This document shows positions 32,401-43,035 of a DNA stretch of 47,775 bases, piece after piece; the stretch's first letter is position 1, and each line of letters begins with the position of its first letter. Location of the stretch: assembly GCA_002118135.1 (NCBI GenBank), contig BDIU01000553.1, positions 462 to 48,236 of the forward strand. Direction: 5' to 3'. The position numbers were made by a program, and so were the translations under genes. The notes beneath the pieces are model-generated. The model was not told the DNA's origin. It searched no databases and saw only the letters and a list, made by a program, of their open reading frames with translations. This DNA is from Trebouxia sp. TZW2008. Taxonomy: Eukaryota; Chlorophyta; Trebouxiophyceae; Trebouxiales; Trebouxiaceae.

Positions 32401-34645
32401 AGCAAACAAGGTCGGTGTTCTCGTCAGTGCAGCTCAATCAGCTCTTGAAAACTGAAAAGTCACAAACAAGCATGTATCCAAGAACAAGCTTGCAGCTCAG
32501 AGCATTGCTTGTCGTTGAATGGAATGGCTTTGATGACAAGCTTGCAGCAAACAAGGTCAGTGGGCACCAAATGGTTCCGCCCTGAGGCAATAGATTGCAT
32601 CCACTCAAAATGGGCACTCGACAGCCAAGTGACTTGTTCGGATAGCAAACTCTTGAGCTGCTTTGGCTTATACATTTCTCCTGGATTTTTACTTGGCACA
32701 CTACTCATCATGTCACTGGTGCAACAACTGGCTGGAGCAGCTTGAAGATTGCTGGAAAGGAATGGCACGAAACAAGTCTATGCCAATCAGCATTTAATGG
32801 GCACCCCTGTTCTGCTGCTACAATGGCTGCCACAGGGTCTACATACATGCCTTACAGTTTGACTCGCTACTTGTCAATAATGATAATGATAATGATAATA
32901 ATGATTATAACAATAGAAACAGTAATAGTAATAATAATAATAATAATAACGTGTTCCAGCATGTACTGCTAGGTATGTGTGGCACAAGTCCTATCTCGCA
33001 GGCAGGCTTGTCTTGAGCGTCTTGTCGAGTCAGTTTGACTCGCTACTTGTCATTGCAACATGCAATTTGCAGCTCTCTGCTGCAGGCGCTGACAATTAGC
33101 ATGTTGCATCATCATCAGTGTACGTGTCTGGTAGCAGCAGACAGCTTGCATCACTGCAGAAAACATCCTGCCACAACAGTTTTTGACACTGTCCACAAAC
33201 TTCAGAAAGGCACTGGCACACCTTCAAAAGATGATGAGATCATCCTTTGAGGAAGGCCCATGTCTTTGTGAAATTGTAGGCAGCTTCTCACCATGATACA
33301 GTAAACTCTCTTTGTAAGGACACTCGTTGTAAGGACAATCTCGATGTAAGGACAGCACCATTGTCAAGCAATCACTGCATACTGACTGCAGTGGTCCCTC
33401 TAGATAAGGACAATTGGATGTAAGTACAAGTTTCATGGTCATCAAAGCGATCGTTACAAAAAGAGTCTACTGTATCCCGTCCAATCTCTGAATTGCTGTA
33501 GCAAGCTGACTGACTCAACAATTCTGACTTATTCTAAGATTGGCATATTGGGCTGCAGATGACTATAATTCTTGAGCATATGTCACATGCAAACATCACA
33601 GCCAGCAGCGTGCATCTAGGACCTAGGAGGAGGCTGCTCTGACTCATGCTGATGATTGGCACGGTATAGTGCAAGTGGCTGTCATCTTGGAGCACATGCT
33701 GCAACCTGCTGAGACAAATTAATAGACTATCTTGAGGTATGCTGGTCATTGGCATGATATGTTGCAGGTGACTGTCATTCTGGAGCACATGTTCCATCCG
33801 TCTGAAATGGAGGAAGAAGCCACTCTGCGAGAAGATTTGGAGGATGACATCAAAAGTGAATGCACCAAGATGGGCCCTGTTGAGAAGGTCAGCTTCTGTG
33901 CTTTGCTGTTCTGCTTGTGTGGTCCCTAACAGTGCTAAGTGTATCAAAAGCGTTCTGTTGAGAAGGTCAGCAGCTTTTGTGCAGTCTTGCCTGCATGGTC
34001 TCTAAGTTGACTGTGTAGTGGCTGGGACTCCTCACATAGCAGTGTAGTGACATAGTGCGTGATGACTTTCTAATTGTCGCAATGTTTCCTGCAAGCACCT
34101 GCAAAAACAGAGCCCTTGCACATGGTGGCAAGAGCCGTGTAGTCTGCAAGATTCTTGCGGGAATTGCAGGGACATGTCTAGCAGCAATATAAATGCACAT
34201 GGCGGCAAGTAATATTGCTGCTACATTTCACTGTTGTCAGGTGGAGAGGTGCTTGCATCGCATAGTGTAGTCAAGTCTTGACACAGCATTGTTCTGGCAG
34301 TTCTGCAGCATCAAGCAACATGGACAGTATAGTGTGGCAGAAGCTTTGTGTGATGACATGCAGGTGCGTGTCTTTCACATGAACCCACAGGGCATAGTCA
34401 TGGTCAAGTTCAAGACAGATGACGCCGCTGCCAAATGCCTTGAAGTCATGGAAGGACGCTATTTTGGCGGCAAAAGGGTATCTGCTCATATGTGGGACGG
34501 CATCACCAATTACCATGTCAAGAAGAAGGAGAGTGCGGAGGAGCAGCAGGCTAGGTTGGAAAAGTTTTCAGCACAAATTGAAGGACAAGTTGAAGCAGAT
34601 GCAGAAGGACAAGTTATAGCAGATGCAGCTACCAAGTCAGATTGA
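29430..34645 (+). CDS. HTATSF1: Tat-SF1-like U2 snRNP-associated splicing factor with GYF domain (HTATSF1/Cus2/ELF9 type)
   Basis: Nine exons chain to 506 residues: 29430-29505, 29623-29745, 29818-30137, 30519-30615, 30919-31082, 31391-31516, 32198-32410, 33768-33887 and 34364-34645. Tat-SF1 binds SF3B1 through its second RRM and helps U2 snRNP function. Seen in order: an N-terminal GYF-2 module (IKWYFLGPDKQPIGPY ... LCWAEGLAEWLPV), an acidic stretch with DDDGTTYAWDGKLRRFV, RRM1 from about 245 (TSVYVSGLPSDVTEEEVAQ), a lysine-rich linker, and RRM2 from about 374 (VILEHMFHPSEMEEEA ... RYFGGKRVSAHMWDG). RYFGG sits where UHM domains have their RWF-like motif. Exons 7 and 8 have ghost edges on both sides, and intron 7 also holds a MITE and a SINE-like insert. 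Confidence 0.94.
31104..31140. repeat. CAT/ATC microsatellite
   Basis: A short run of CATCAT-type trinucleotides lies in the intron after exon 30919-31082. Confidence 0.7.
31751..32197 (+). repeat. Three ghost exon starts before exon 7 of the Tat-SF1-like gene
   Basis: Copies start after AG acceptors at about 31751, 31932 and 32048, and the real exon starts at 32198. The first reads GLNTLDGAPFREDPSQVVRV, open for 31 codons, then TGA. The second has an internal deletion just after GGATTTGGCGCTGAATAT. The third reads VDLALNILDGVPFRADPIQV before diverging into intron. Copies two, three and the real exon also share the preceding intron block (TCCTCCTCTTCTTCTCCTC ... GTGTGGGCATATGCAG), with a period of about 115-150 bp. 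Confidence 0.92.
32519..32566 (+). repeat. Ghost exon end after exon 7 of the Tat-SF1-like gene
   Basis: The end of exon 7 and its donor recur about 145 bp downstream: GGCTTTGATGACAAGCTTGC, then AGCAAACAAG and GTCAGT, against GGCTTTGATGACAAGCTGGC, AGCAAACAAG and GTCGGT in the exon. The donor in the copy is at least as good as the real one. Confidence 0.9.
32877..33030 (-). mobile_element. SINE-like insertion with AAT-rich tail and 22-bp flanking direct repeat
   Basis: A 154-bp block lies between two perfect 22-bp direct repeats at 32855-32876 and 33031-33052 (each starting CAGTTTGACTCGC). On the minus strand it has a body near 33020-32960 and ends in a TTA-type tail near 32950-32880, next to one direct repeat. 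This is how a short retroposon with its target-site duplication looks. A related body is at 26158-26254. No pol III A or B box is evident. Confidence 0.65.
33299..33472. mobile_element. 174-bp MITE, pogo/mariner-like
   Basis: Terminal inverted repeats begin CAGTAAACTCTCTTTGTAAG on the left and, reverse-complemented, CAGTAGACTCTTTTTGTAAC on the right, 17 of 20 matching. The element is flanked by TA on each side (33297-33298 and 33473-33474), the target duplication of the Tc1/mariner/pogo superfamily. Inside, GTAAGGAC-like motifs repeat. It has no coding capacity and depends on an autonomous relative. It lies in intron 7 of the Tat-SF1-like gene. Confidence 0.88.
33535..33705 (+). repeat. Two ghost exon starts before exon 8 of the Tat-SF1-like gene
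   Basis: Real: GGCATGATATGTTGCAG then GTGACTGTCATTCTGGAGCA. Copy at 33541: GGCATATTGGGCTGCAG then ATGACTATAATTCTTGAGCA. Copy at 33658: GGCACGGTATAGTGCAA then GTGGCTGTCATCTTGGAGCA. The first keeps an AG acceptor, the second has lost it. Spacing is about 117 and 100 bp. Confidence 0.85.
33955..34006 (+). repeat. Ghost exon end after exon 8 of the Tat-SF1-like gene
   Basis: CTGTTGAGAAG then GTCAGC, the end and donor of exon 33768-33887, recur at about 33955 with the following intron bases (TTTTGTGCAGTCTTGC, TGGTCTCTAAG). The period is about 78 bp. Confidence 0.82.
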
Positions 34646-35860
34646 TGCTGTTGTGTGCACTAGCAACTCATGTCACTGTCCAGTACAACTGGCAGTTTTG
34701 CGCCCCTTGCAGGGTTGCAAGTGCAAACTTAGTATACAATGTACACCCGTATGCGTGCTGAGTATGGTACCACTTGGGTGCTTGTCGCATCACTGACCAG
34801 GAGCAGGGCAAACAATTACAGGTGCCTAATGAGCCCCAAATCATAGCTGACGCACGCCAGCAACAGCCGTCACACTCAGGAGCATGGGTGCATCATGAAA
34901 TTACCGGTACAATTTGACATTGTGATGTACATGCACTGCAGTTTCAGAATGTTGGCAGGTCCCTATAATGAGTTTTGCAAACACAATAAATCGCTTGTCA
35001 ACAGAAAGTAGTTGTTGCATGAGAGGCAAACAATGCAGAGTGGAGTTGCGCAAAGGGTTCAGCATGACAGCATGGTCGAGTCATCATAATCAAACGAAGT
35101 CGACTATGCTCTGTGGCACACTGTGTCCGCTCACATCTGGATGCACATTCAACTCAGCATACTCACAAAAATCCCTTATCATGGGCAATTTGACTACGGC
35201 GTGCATGACGAGCAACAAAATTATAAAAATTGTGCCATGGCCTTGTACTGGGCGATGAGCTGCGATTGGTGGCGCCAGGCCATTTTCCAGCATCAGGCCG
35301 CACGTCGAGTCACTGCATCCATAAGATGAAGGCTGCTTTACGACGAGACACATCTGTGTGCTCAAAGGTAAAGGGGTCGTGGGGGGTTCATGAAGCCGAA
35401 TTCAGGGTCCTGATTATGCTTATAGGCGGGAGAAAACCCTGTTTATGGGAGTTGAACCGCCCCTTAGGGCCAAGTCCAATCCTTCTGCACCTGGGTTTTG
35501 GCAGCTCACAACGGCGTTTGCATTGCCCACATACGCCAGGTTTGTAGCATCAAGTCAGGAGAGCCCTGCTCAAATTGCCTGCTCCTCTATTGCCGATGAC
35601 GCAACCTTTGGCTTTGTCTGGTCACTCGACACTTCAGACCTGGTCTCCTGCCGCGGTCTTCAGACACAAATCAAAATCACAAACCAGAGATCGCAGTGGT
35701 GGCAACTGGCAAGAGTACACAAGTCAACATTATAAACCGAGAACTGCAGTGTTGGCAACAACAGAGTTGAAATTTGTCTCAATTCGTCTCAAGGGCCTGC
35801 ACAAGTTGCAGTTTCAGTGTGAGCATGCAGCACGGCTGAAACAGCAGCTCATTCACTGCC
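34646..35860. other. Convergent intergenic region between the Tat-SF1-like gene and CPI1
   Basis: These 1.2 kb hold two 3' UTRs. Several plus-strand ORFs of 66-118 codons (34968-35868) overlap one another, lack motifs and were not linked by splicing, so none is called. No element ends were recognised. Confidence 0.4.
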
Positions 35861-37293
35861 CTATGTGAGCCAAGGCAGTGTTGGAGGGCCATTGGTGAAG
35901 GCTATGCGCCATAGGTCCAGCAGGATTGTCACTGCCATTCCTGATGCAAGGGAGTCTCTCACAGCATCCCATACTGTCCAGATTTTGCGAGGTTTCTCGT
36001 CCATTGCAAAAAAGACTGGGAAGCTGACCCAGAAATAGATGGCATAGAATATTGAACCCCAGGTGTACATTCTGGACCGGTCCTGCAGTGAACACCATCC
36101 AAGGCTGAATCTATGAGAACCAGTGTTTGCTATGACTTGGCAGGCACTGCGCACACTGTGTCAGCAGTGCTGTACAAATAGGTCAGGCAAGGCAAGGCAA
36201 AGCCGGGCAAGGCAGCATGCAATTGAACAGTTGTGATCAAGAATGAGCAGCCTGTGACCATTTCAGCAGCAGCAATCAGCTTTGCAGTGGCGTGGGTGAG
36301 TACACAGTCACAGGCAATATGCGGCATAGCACCCAGAGACTAGCTTCACCTTGAATTTGTAGTATGGAAAGTGGGCAATGGTGACGGTCTCCATCAACGC
36401 TGTGATGTATGCCAAGACAAAAACCACTGACGCCAGAATTGACCATTGCACAACTGTGTGCAGGCCTTGCACTGCGTGTGTCGTTCTCCGCAAGACCATG
36501 TTTGACAGGGCGTGGTAGAAGCAGAAGTATGCATGAGTCATGAAGTATAGTGTTATAGGTACCTGCACAGCATTCAGTAGCAAGGAAAATGCCATTACTG
36601 AAGCAAACACAGCAATGATCTCAGGTAGACCAGACCCTGCAAAATCAAGCTCTGCAAATCTGCCTGCATCACTGTTGGAGTCTGTCACATCAGCAACAAA
36701 AGGTGTTGCTGCCATGACTGTACCTCATTTAGCCTCCAAGATGGAAAGGTGTACTCAGCGCCCAGCACAGTGTAGAAATAATGTGTCCAGAAATAGTTGC
36801 CAATGAACGAGAAGATTGCTATCCAGATATTGGCCTTCACCCAGTACTTTTGGAACCATGGCTTGCTTCTGTCTGCTTTTGTCTGGAGGTACCATGGCAA
36901 AATGATGCAGGGCAAAGAGGCACCCAAGCCGATTGCCAGGTAGCCGCTCTTGTGAGCATGCTGCAGCCAGCATTTGCACTGCGTTTCAGTGCACCTGCAA
37001 GGCATGAGGCGTCCAAGCAAGAAGGGCATATAGGCACAGCGGCAAGAAAGCAACAAGGGACCTGCTCAAGGGATGCTTGTGAAGCATACCTCATACAGTT
37101 TGAAGGGCACGACAATACCCAGAGCCCAAATCATCCAAAATGGACTGTATGCTAGGAAAAGCAGCTCTGTATGCCGCTTTGCTGGGGAGTGCGCAAGCCA
37201 TACAGCTTTGGCCGCTGCAATCAAGCAGCATCAGTTGAGAAGCTGCGCTTTAAAGTCCAGCAGCGCAGCACAAAAGTCTCTTGCCGCACCCAT
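35861..37293 (-). CDS. CPI1: Cycloeucalenol cycloisomerase (cyclopropyl isomerase)
   Basis: Exons 37293-37290, 37214-37090, 36960-36724, 36562-36350 and 36082-35861 chain to 266 residues, close to the roughly 280 of plant CPI1. The enzyme opens the cyclopropane ring of cycloeucalenol to make obtusifoliol in the ER, a step specific to phytosterol synthesis. Family signatures include HSPAKRHTELLFLAYSPFW, ADRSKPWFQKYWVKANIWI, IGNYFWTHYFYTVLGAEYT, FPSWRLNEV, LETIAIANFPYY-like LMETVTIAHFPYYKF, and FYAIYFWVSFPVFFAMDEK. Several hydrophobic membrane segments are evident. No ATG lies in frame upstream of 37214 before a stop. The best start is a tiny coding exon ATGG with donor GTGCGG, which joins in frame to give MAAKAVWLAHSP; the first exon is therefore inferred. 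Confidence 0.9.
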
Positions 37294-37965
37294 CAACGTG
37301 ACGTACTACTGCTGTGAAAGCGCCTTCCTATGTTGCCGCCAGCGTCATCGATTTTTGGCGCAGAGGCCAGGATCAGTCGATGATCTGAGGAAACAACTGG
37401 CAATTCCCCCTCTGGACGCCACTGATCAGTGACCGCACGAGGCCAACAATGCGCGGATGTAGCTTCAGAATAGGATTGAATGCAACGCTTGTGCACATCG
37501 GGCTAGATGTCAAGGTCGATTACATCTTAGATGAATGGTGTCGGAGCGATTGAGCCTAGCATCAGAAAAGTGCAAGCCCTGTACTGCACAGGTTGCAGCA
37601 TGCATGAGGTAGCAGTCGCTTGTGGTACCAGTACTGAAGAAGTACCATCTTGCAGAAGATATGCGAACACAGACGATCAGATGCTGTGACAGAAAATCAT
37701 CTGTTTTGTACCTGCTGAGCCCAGGCAGGTAAACTTGCACAACACATCACTGCAATGTTGTAGAGGATGAAAACATCACTGCAGGAACAAGGAGATCGTG
37801 GCACAGAATGAGCTTGCGACTACTGACTATGCAGGCAACAATGATGTACAAGGGCAGAGAGGTGGGCATGGCTGTATGGTGCCAGTGCTGATCAAACTTC
37901 AGGCTGGCACTCTTGGATCATGATGGGTAAGAAGAGCGCCGCTGATAATGCTGGGCAGTGATGGC
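37294..37965. other. Intergenic region between CPI1 and eRF3
   Basis: Both flanking genes are on the minus strand, so this contains the CPI1 promoter and eRF3 3' UTR. No gene is recognised. Confidence 0.45.
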
Positions 37966-40900
37966 TTAAGCCTTAGCAGACTTTGGCAACCTCTCAATCT
38001 TTCCAATTGCAATTGTCCTGCCCTCATCCCGAAGGGTGAAACGGCCCAATTGAGGTACATTCTCGAACTTTTCCACACATATGAGCTTCTCGACCTGAAT
38101 CCTTGCCATGGCAAGTGTGTTCCCCTTGACAAACTTGACCTGCACAGCAAAAAGCGCTCTGTGAATGCAGGTCAGGCAAATGCTAAAGCAAACAATGTGG
38201 CCAAGCTGTACTGATCAGGAGAAGCAAGCGCCCTCGTGGCAATCTGCATGACACGTGACAGCACAGCCAGCAAGCAGCAACTGCTGCAAAGGTATTGAGG
38301 ACCAGAGGAAACAGAAGGACTACCCTGGCGTGGTGCTTACGGTCACATCAGGGCTGAGATGCAAGCATACCCTTTTCTTCTCCTTTGTCTTAGGATCTAT
38401 CTGGGCCAGCAGGTGGGTGATTTCACACTCCTCCACCGCAGCATGGATGTGCAGAATAGCTTTGTAGCCAGCACTGAAGAGAGACTTGTGCTCTAGCAAG
38501 TCCAGGAGGTGCAGCTGAGCATCAAAATAGGTGACAGCTGGCACTGGCAAATGCCGGCTGCATAGCACAAAGCCCGGGGAGACTTCGTCTTCATCAACAC
38601 CACCAAGCCGTAGTCGCAGGTTCTCACCGCCCTTGGCCGCCTGTACTTCGTTGTCATCTCTGTAGATGGTACTGACTGTGACAGGTACCCTGCACGTCCA
38701 AGACAGTGGCATTCATGATCTGGTCTGCCCACCAACAGGAGCTTTGATGGCTGGTGTTCAGGAAGTCAACGACCCCCAACGACTCTAAGCCAAATTAGCT
38801 AAAGGATGTTAGATAAGTGCACGGTGCATGGCTGAACTGCAGAGAGCACGCTACTGCCCATCATGCCTTGATCGTAAAGCACTTCCGTGCTTTTTCGTGA
38901 GCACACCACTTGTGCAACACAGTCATATGACACCACGAACTGCATCAAAGGAGGTGCCAGAGCAATCACGAGCTAGTAGGGTGAAGCAGCATCACTGCAA
39001 GAGGGAGGCATTGCCGCACTGCTTTGCAAACAGTCACGCATGGTGTATTGAGTGCTATGACAGTGGTATCTTGCAAGTTTTCTGCATTGTCAGTGTACAG
39101 CATTGTTTCTCAGGTGCACAGCATGTGTACCATCTGATGCAGCTCCTGCTTGCAGACTCACTTGTTGGGCATAAGGAAGAGCTTGTCGCCCTTTCTGACA
39201 ATGCCAGCTTCACTCTTTCCCATGGCAATGGCGCCCATGTCCTTGTACTTGTCGATGATAGACATCCTGAAGGGGGATAGGGGGTCTCGAGGTAAGGGGT
39301 CTGTGTTGTCCAGAATGTTGAACAGGGTGCCCCCTCGATACCATGGACACTTCTGAGGGTCTACTGCCTTCTGTATGTTGTCCCCTAGGAGACCAGATAT
39401 GGGTAGGAAGACTAGGTCCTTCTTAGGGTTGTAGCCGCAGCCCTTCAGGAAAGGCGTCAACTTGTCCCTGATCTCGTTGTACCTGTACAACAGGCAATGC
39501 ATTAGCACCAGTTGCAAGAGCATGAAGTGTTTCAGGAGAAGCAAAGATGTGCAGGGCTCCAGTGTTGACTTTAAAGGAGACCTGTGTACATCCACGTAAC
39601 TGGACAGATGCCTGGCATGCACTGCATCTGAGGCATGTCATCAGATGTTTGGACCTTGACTGTCCTGTGCTCTTGAGCATTGAAGAGTCATTCTAAATGA
39701 AACGTTGGCTTGTTTCCTACATCAAGCAATGAAGAAGCACACAATGACTATGCTACCAGGGCCCTTTTGCAGGAAACAAGCCTATATCAGTGAATGTCAA
39801 TGACAATGTCAATGTCAGCGCAGTCAGGTTAAGAGTGCAGATGAGACGCTCAGTGACATGCAACAGCTGTAGACATGCCAGAACAAGTCTGGGCTATTCT
39901 GGTTGATTGTCAGAGTCGTTTTGAGAGGTGATGCTGCTGAGCGCTAATCACATCAGGCTGCATTCAAACCAGCTTTCGCAATGTTGAACTCAAAGTGCAG
40001 CACTGCAACACGCGCTCATATGCTGCAACACTGAAGAGACAAAGGTGTCTCATCAGCAATGATGTGTCGTCAGTTATGTGTGCAGTTGCTGACGCCAACT
40101 GATTGCCACAGGACACAGCATAAGGGACCCAGCCAGCTTCTGCTTAAGGCTACAGAAGCTCCTGTGATGCTGCCAATGTCATGACTTTTCTGTCCTTTCT
40201 GACATAAGGGGACAGAACTATAAGCTGTGCGTCTGCTGACATGGTATCACGCTGGCAATAGCAATGTAGACTGACCTGGACTCAGACCACAAGCCATTGG
40301 GGCCAGTTGTGGACTCGTCGTCCATTTTGTTGATGGCAACAATGAGCTTGGCAACCCCAAGTGTCTTGGCCAGCTGCGCATGCTCTCGCGTCTGGCCACC
40401 ACGCTCAAAACCTGTCTCAAATTCACCCTGTAGAAAGTCAAAGGTACAATAATCTTTATGTGCAGACACTTGTTGATCTAGCTGGCTGGACAGCAGACCC
40501 AGGTGATTGCTGTGGCTGAAAGAGCTTTCTGTGCAGGAAGAAGGTCATCAGCGTTTGCATCTGTGACGGCTGGTCAAGTCAACAGCATTTTGACCCATGG
40601 GACTGTGGTCATACAGAGATGACAAAATGCCTAAGGGCACTGTGTGAGTCGTGAATGTGAACATGCTGCAAACTCATGCTGTGCTGGGATGTCATGTGCA
40701 TGCATCAACAGGTGTTTGCAAAGTGTTGCAAGTAGCTGCTGCTGCAGGTAGAGTGCTTGTGAGTCATGCAGGTGTTGCTCATGTTACCTGCAGGTTGGCA
40801 ACAAGTTACATGAGCAACAGCTGCATTACTCACATGCAGTGACTCTGCAGCGAAAGTCAAGAAACAACATGCATGTCATGCCACTTGCAAGATGACGTGT

Positions 40901-42783
40901 TATACTGATGCCTTGGGCTGGTGTGGAAGCATGTACTTTTCATACTCCCAAGATGAGCAGACATTACCTTGCGGGCAGCAATGACTAGAACACCAACATC
41001 TGCCTGTGCTGCTCCACCAATCATGTTTGGCACATAGTTCTTGTGGCCAGGAGCATCAAGAACCGTATACCGCTTCTTCTTGGTTTCAAAGTGCGCTCTG
41101 CCCACTTCAACAGTCTTGCCCTTGGCTCTTTCTTCCTCATTGGTGTCCATGATGTAGGCCATGTACCAACTTTCACGGTTCTTCTCCTTTGCTTCTCTGC
41201 AGGTAAGGCAAGTTACTGAGGACACAGTCTAGCGCAGCTTTTGGCAGTGCTGCCTGATGTGCTGCTTGGCGACTGACCTGGGAGGGACCCTTTGCAAGAC
41301 AAGTTGCCACAGAAGGACTGCAAGCAGGTGTTGAGATCATTGGATGTCTGATTGAGTTGTTCGATGAACAGACCCTGCTTGGAGCACTGCGTGCCAGCTG
41401 AACAAGAGCAGTACTGAGTGCTACTAGCATGCAAGAAAGCTGGCACGTCCTGAAAAGGTCTGCAGCTGAGGCATATGTGCTTGGAATTGTGCAAGATGCC
41501 TGCAGACATTGTTCCTTGACAAGATGATCTGCATCGTGATATTTCGCAACAGCGCAAAGCTTGATTTGCATGTGCTGTCTTTTACAGACAAAACTGCAAT
41601 GGTTGGCAGTGAGCTGTGAGTAAACACTCATCAGCTGGCACCCTAGCAAGCAGAATGATTAGACACAGCAGCGGCAAACAGAGCAGGAGAGACTTACTTC
41701 TCGTATTTCTGAATTGTTCGCTCGTCAACACCTCCCTGCATTTGCACCAGATCAAGCTCGACATTTGGTTTTCTTGAAAAATAATGCAGATCCAAGTTGA
41801 CTCATGCAAGCGGCAGTCATGACATAGCTAGCTGGGATTGTAAGCATACCGTCAGGTACAGAATCTGCCCTCCAATTGTGGACTTGCCAGCATCAACGTG
41901 CCCAATGAAGACAATGTTCATATGCTCCCTGCATAAAAATGCAAGTCAGCCATAAACAAGCTTGGCAAGTCAGCAGCAGCAGAAATGTAATGTGACCATG
42001 ACAATTGAATCATTCACGGTCGCGACTTTGCAGAGCATGCCAACTTCACACATGAGTTGCAAGCAATGTGTGAAAATTATCACTTTGAAGGCAAATTACC
42101 TGTCATCCTCTCTGGCAAGGTCTGCATAGATTTTTTGCAATTCAGCCTCACGCTTAGCTTTCTCTTCCGCTGTTTCCTCCTGCTCATCTTCCTCATGCTT
42201 TGCAGTAGCAGGCGCCGATGTGGATGTGTCAGCAGCTGCTTTGCTCGAGGATGGACTGGTGTCTGATACCTTCGTCTGTGCTAGGTCTGCTGTGACTGAT
42301 TCTACGCTTGACTCTGCAGCAAGCAGCATAATTTCAAAGCTTCTGCAGTAGCTTCAGGCAAGCAAGGAATTGCAGCTACGCCTGGAACGTACCTGCTGAT
42401 GCGGTTGCTCCGTTTGCCTCCTGCATGTCTTGGTCAACATCTTCAGCAGGTGCAGCTGCTGAAGTGACTGGCGTGTCTTTCTCGCTAGGAGGGTCCACTT
42501 GCATTGGCTGTGCCTCCTGTTTGTGCTCCGCTACGCCGTTTGTAGCTGCATGATGAGAGTCATGTGGTGTCTGAGACTGTGCGTGTGAAGGTGCAGCAGG
42601 TTGTTGTGCTGATTGCGCGGGAGGTGCAGCAGGTTTTGGCGTGAACGACGGCGTGAAAGTGCTGGCTGAAGGGTTGAAGCTGAAGCTGGACGCATTAGGA
42701 TTCAAGCCCGTGTTGGGAGCTTTGCGCTGAGCAGGAGCCTGTGCTTGCGGCTGTTGGTCAAGATCTTCCCAGGAGTCTGCCAT
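37966..42783 (-). CDS. SUP35: Eukaryotic peptide chain release factor GTP-binding subunit eRF3
   Basis: Nine exons chain to 638 residues: 42783-42393, 42313-42100, 41928-41850, 41735-41698, 41196-40968, 40427-40276, 39482-39162, 38689-38371 and 38139-37966. eRF3 is the GTPase that works with eRF1 to end translation. The N-terminal 200 residues are disordered and hold two overlapping PAM2-like motifs ([26 protein letters not shown]; about 26-48), the docking site for poly(A)-binding protein, then an acidic [20 protein letters not shown] helix. The GTPase has G1 GHVDAGKS (211-218), DAPGH (288-292) and NKMD (350-353); beta-barrel domains follow ([49 protein letters not shown]). A start 15 bases upstream is possible but MADSWEDL looks right. 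It faces HIS7 across 252 bp. Confidence 0.96.
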
Positions 42784-43035
42784 ACTGCTTGTTTGCAAAA
42801 CTTCCCCAACGTGCTCGGTTAGGCCCGTCTAGAAACAGCTTCTCTGTGCGTTGAGATCGTTTCTTCCGATATGCCTCGGCTTCCAGAGCTCTGCCTGTGC
42901 GGCCTGTGCATAGGTTCGCCTCGCACCAACGCACGGACCCTACTGGGAAGCTTGTACTAACTTGCCTTTGACTGCGCTCTGATCAGCAGCAGCGCTGGTT
43001 GATGACATTGTCGATTTGGGCGTGCGCCGGCTGAC
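42784..43035. promoter_or_regulatory. Compact divergent promoter between eRF3 and HIS7
   Basis: Only 252 bp separate the two start codons (42783 minus, 43036 plus). The region is GC-richer than the introns and has no visible TATA box. Any core promoters must be shared or back to back. Confidence 0.6.

Noticed and set aside
18267..34645. Idea that splice-factor genes (RBM22, Tat-SF1-like) cause or explain the ghost exons here
   Set aside because: Ghost edges also occur in purH, HIS7, the HEAT gene and an unknown gene, so the location beside splicing-factor genes is probably coincidence.
34968..35868. Series of plus-strand ORFs between the Tat-SF1-like gene and CPI1
   Set aside because: They overlap in different frames, lack motifs and good joining splice sites, and show no family resemblance.
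38828..39280. Plus-strand 150-codon ORF rich in C and H
   Set aside because: It overlaps eRF3 coding exon 39482-39162 and its intron on the other strand, and the C/H spacing fits no zinc finger.
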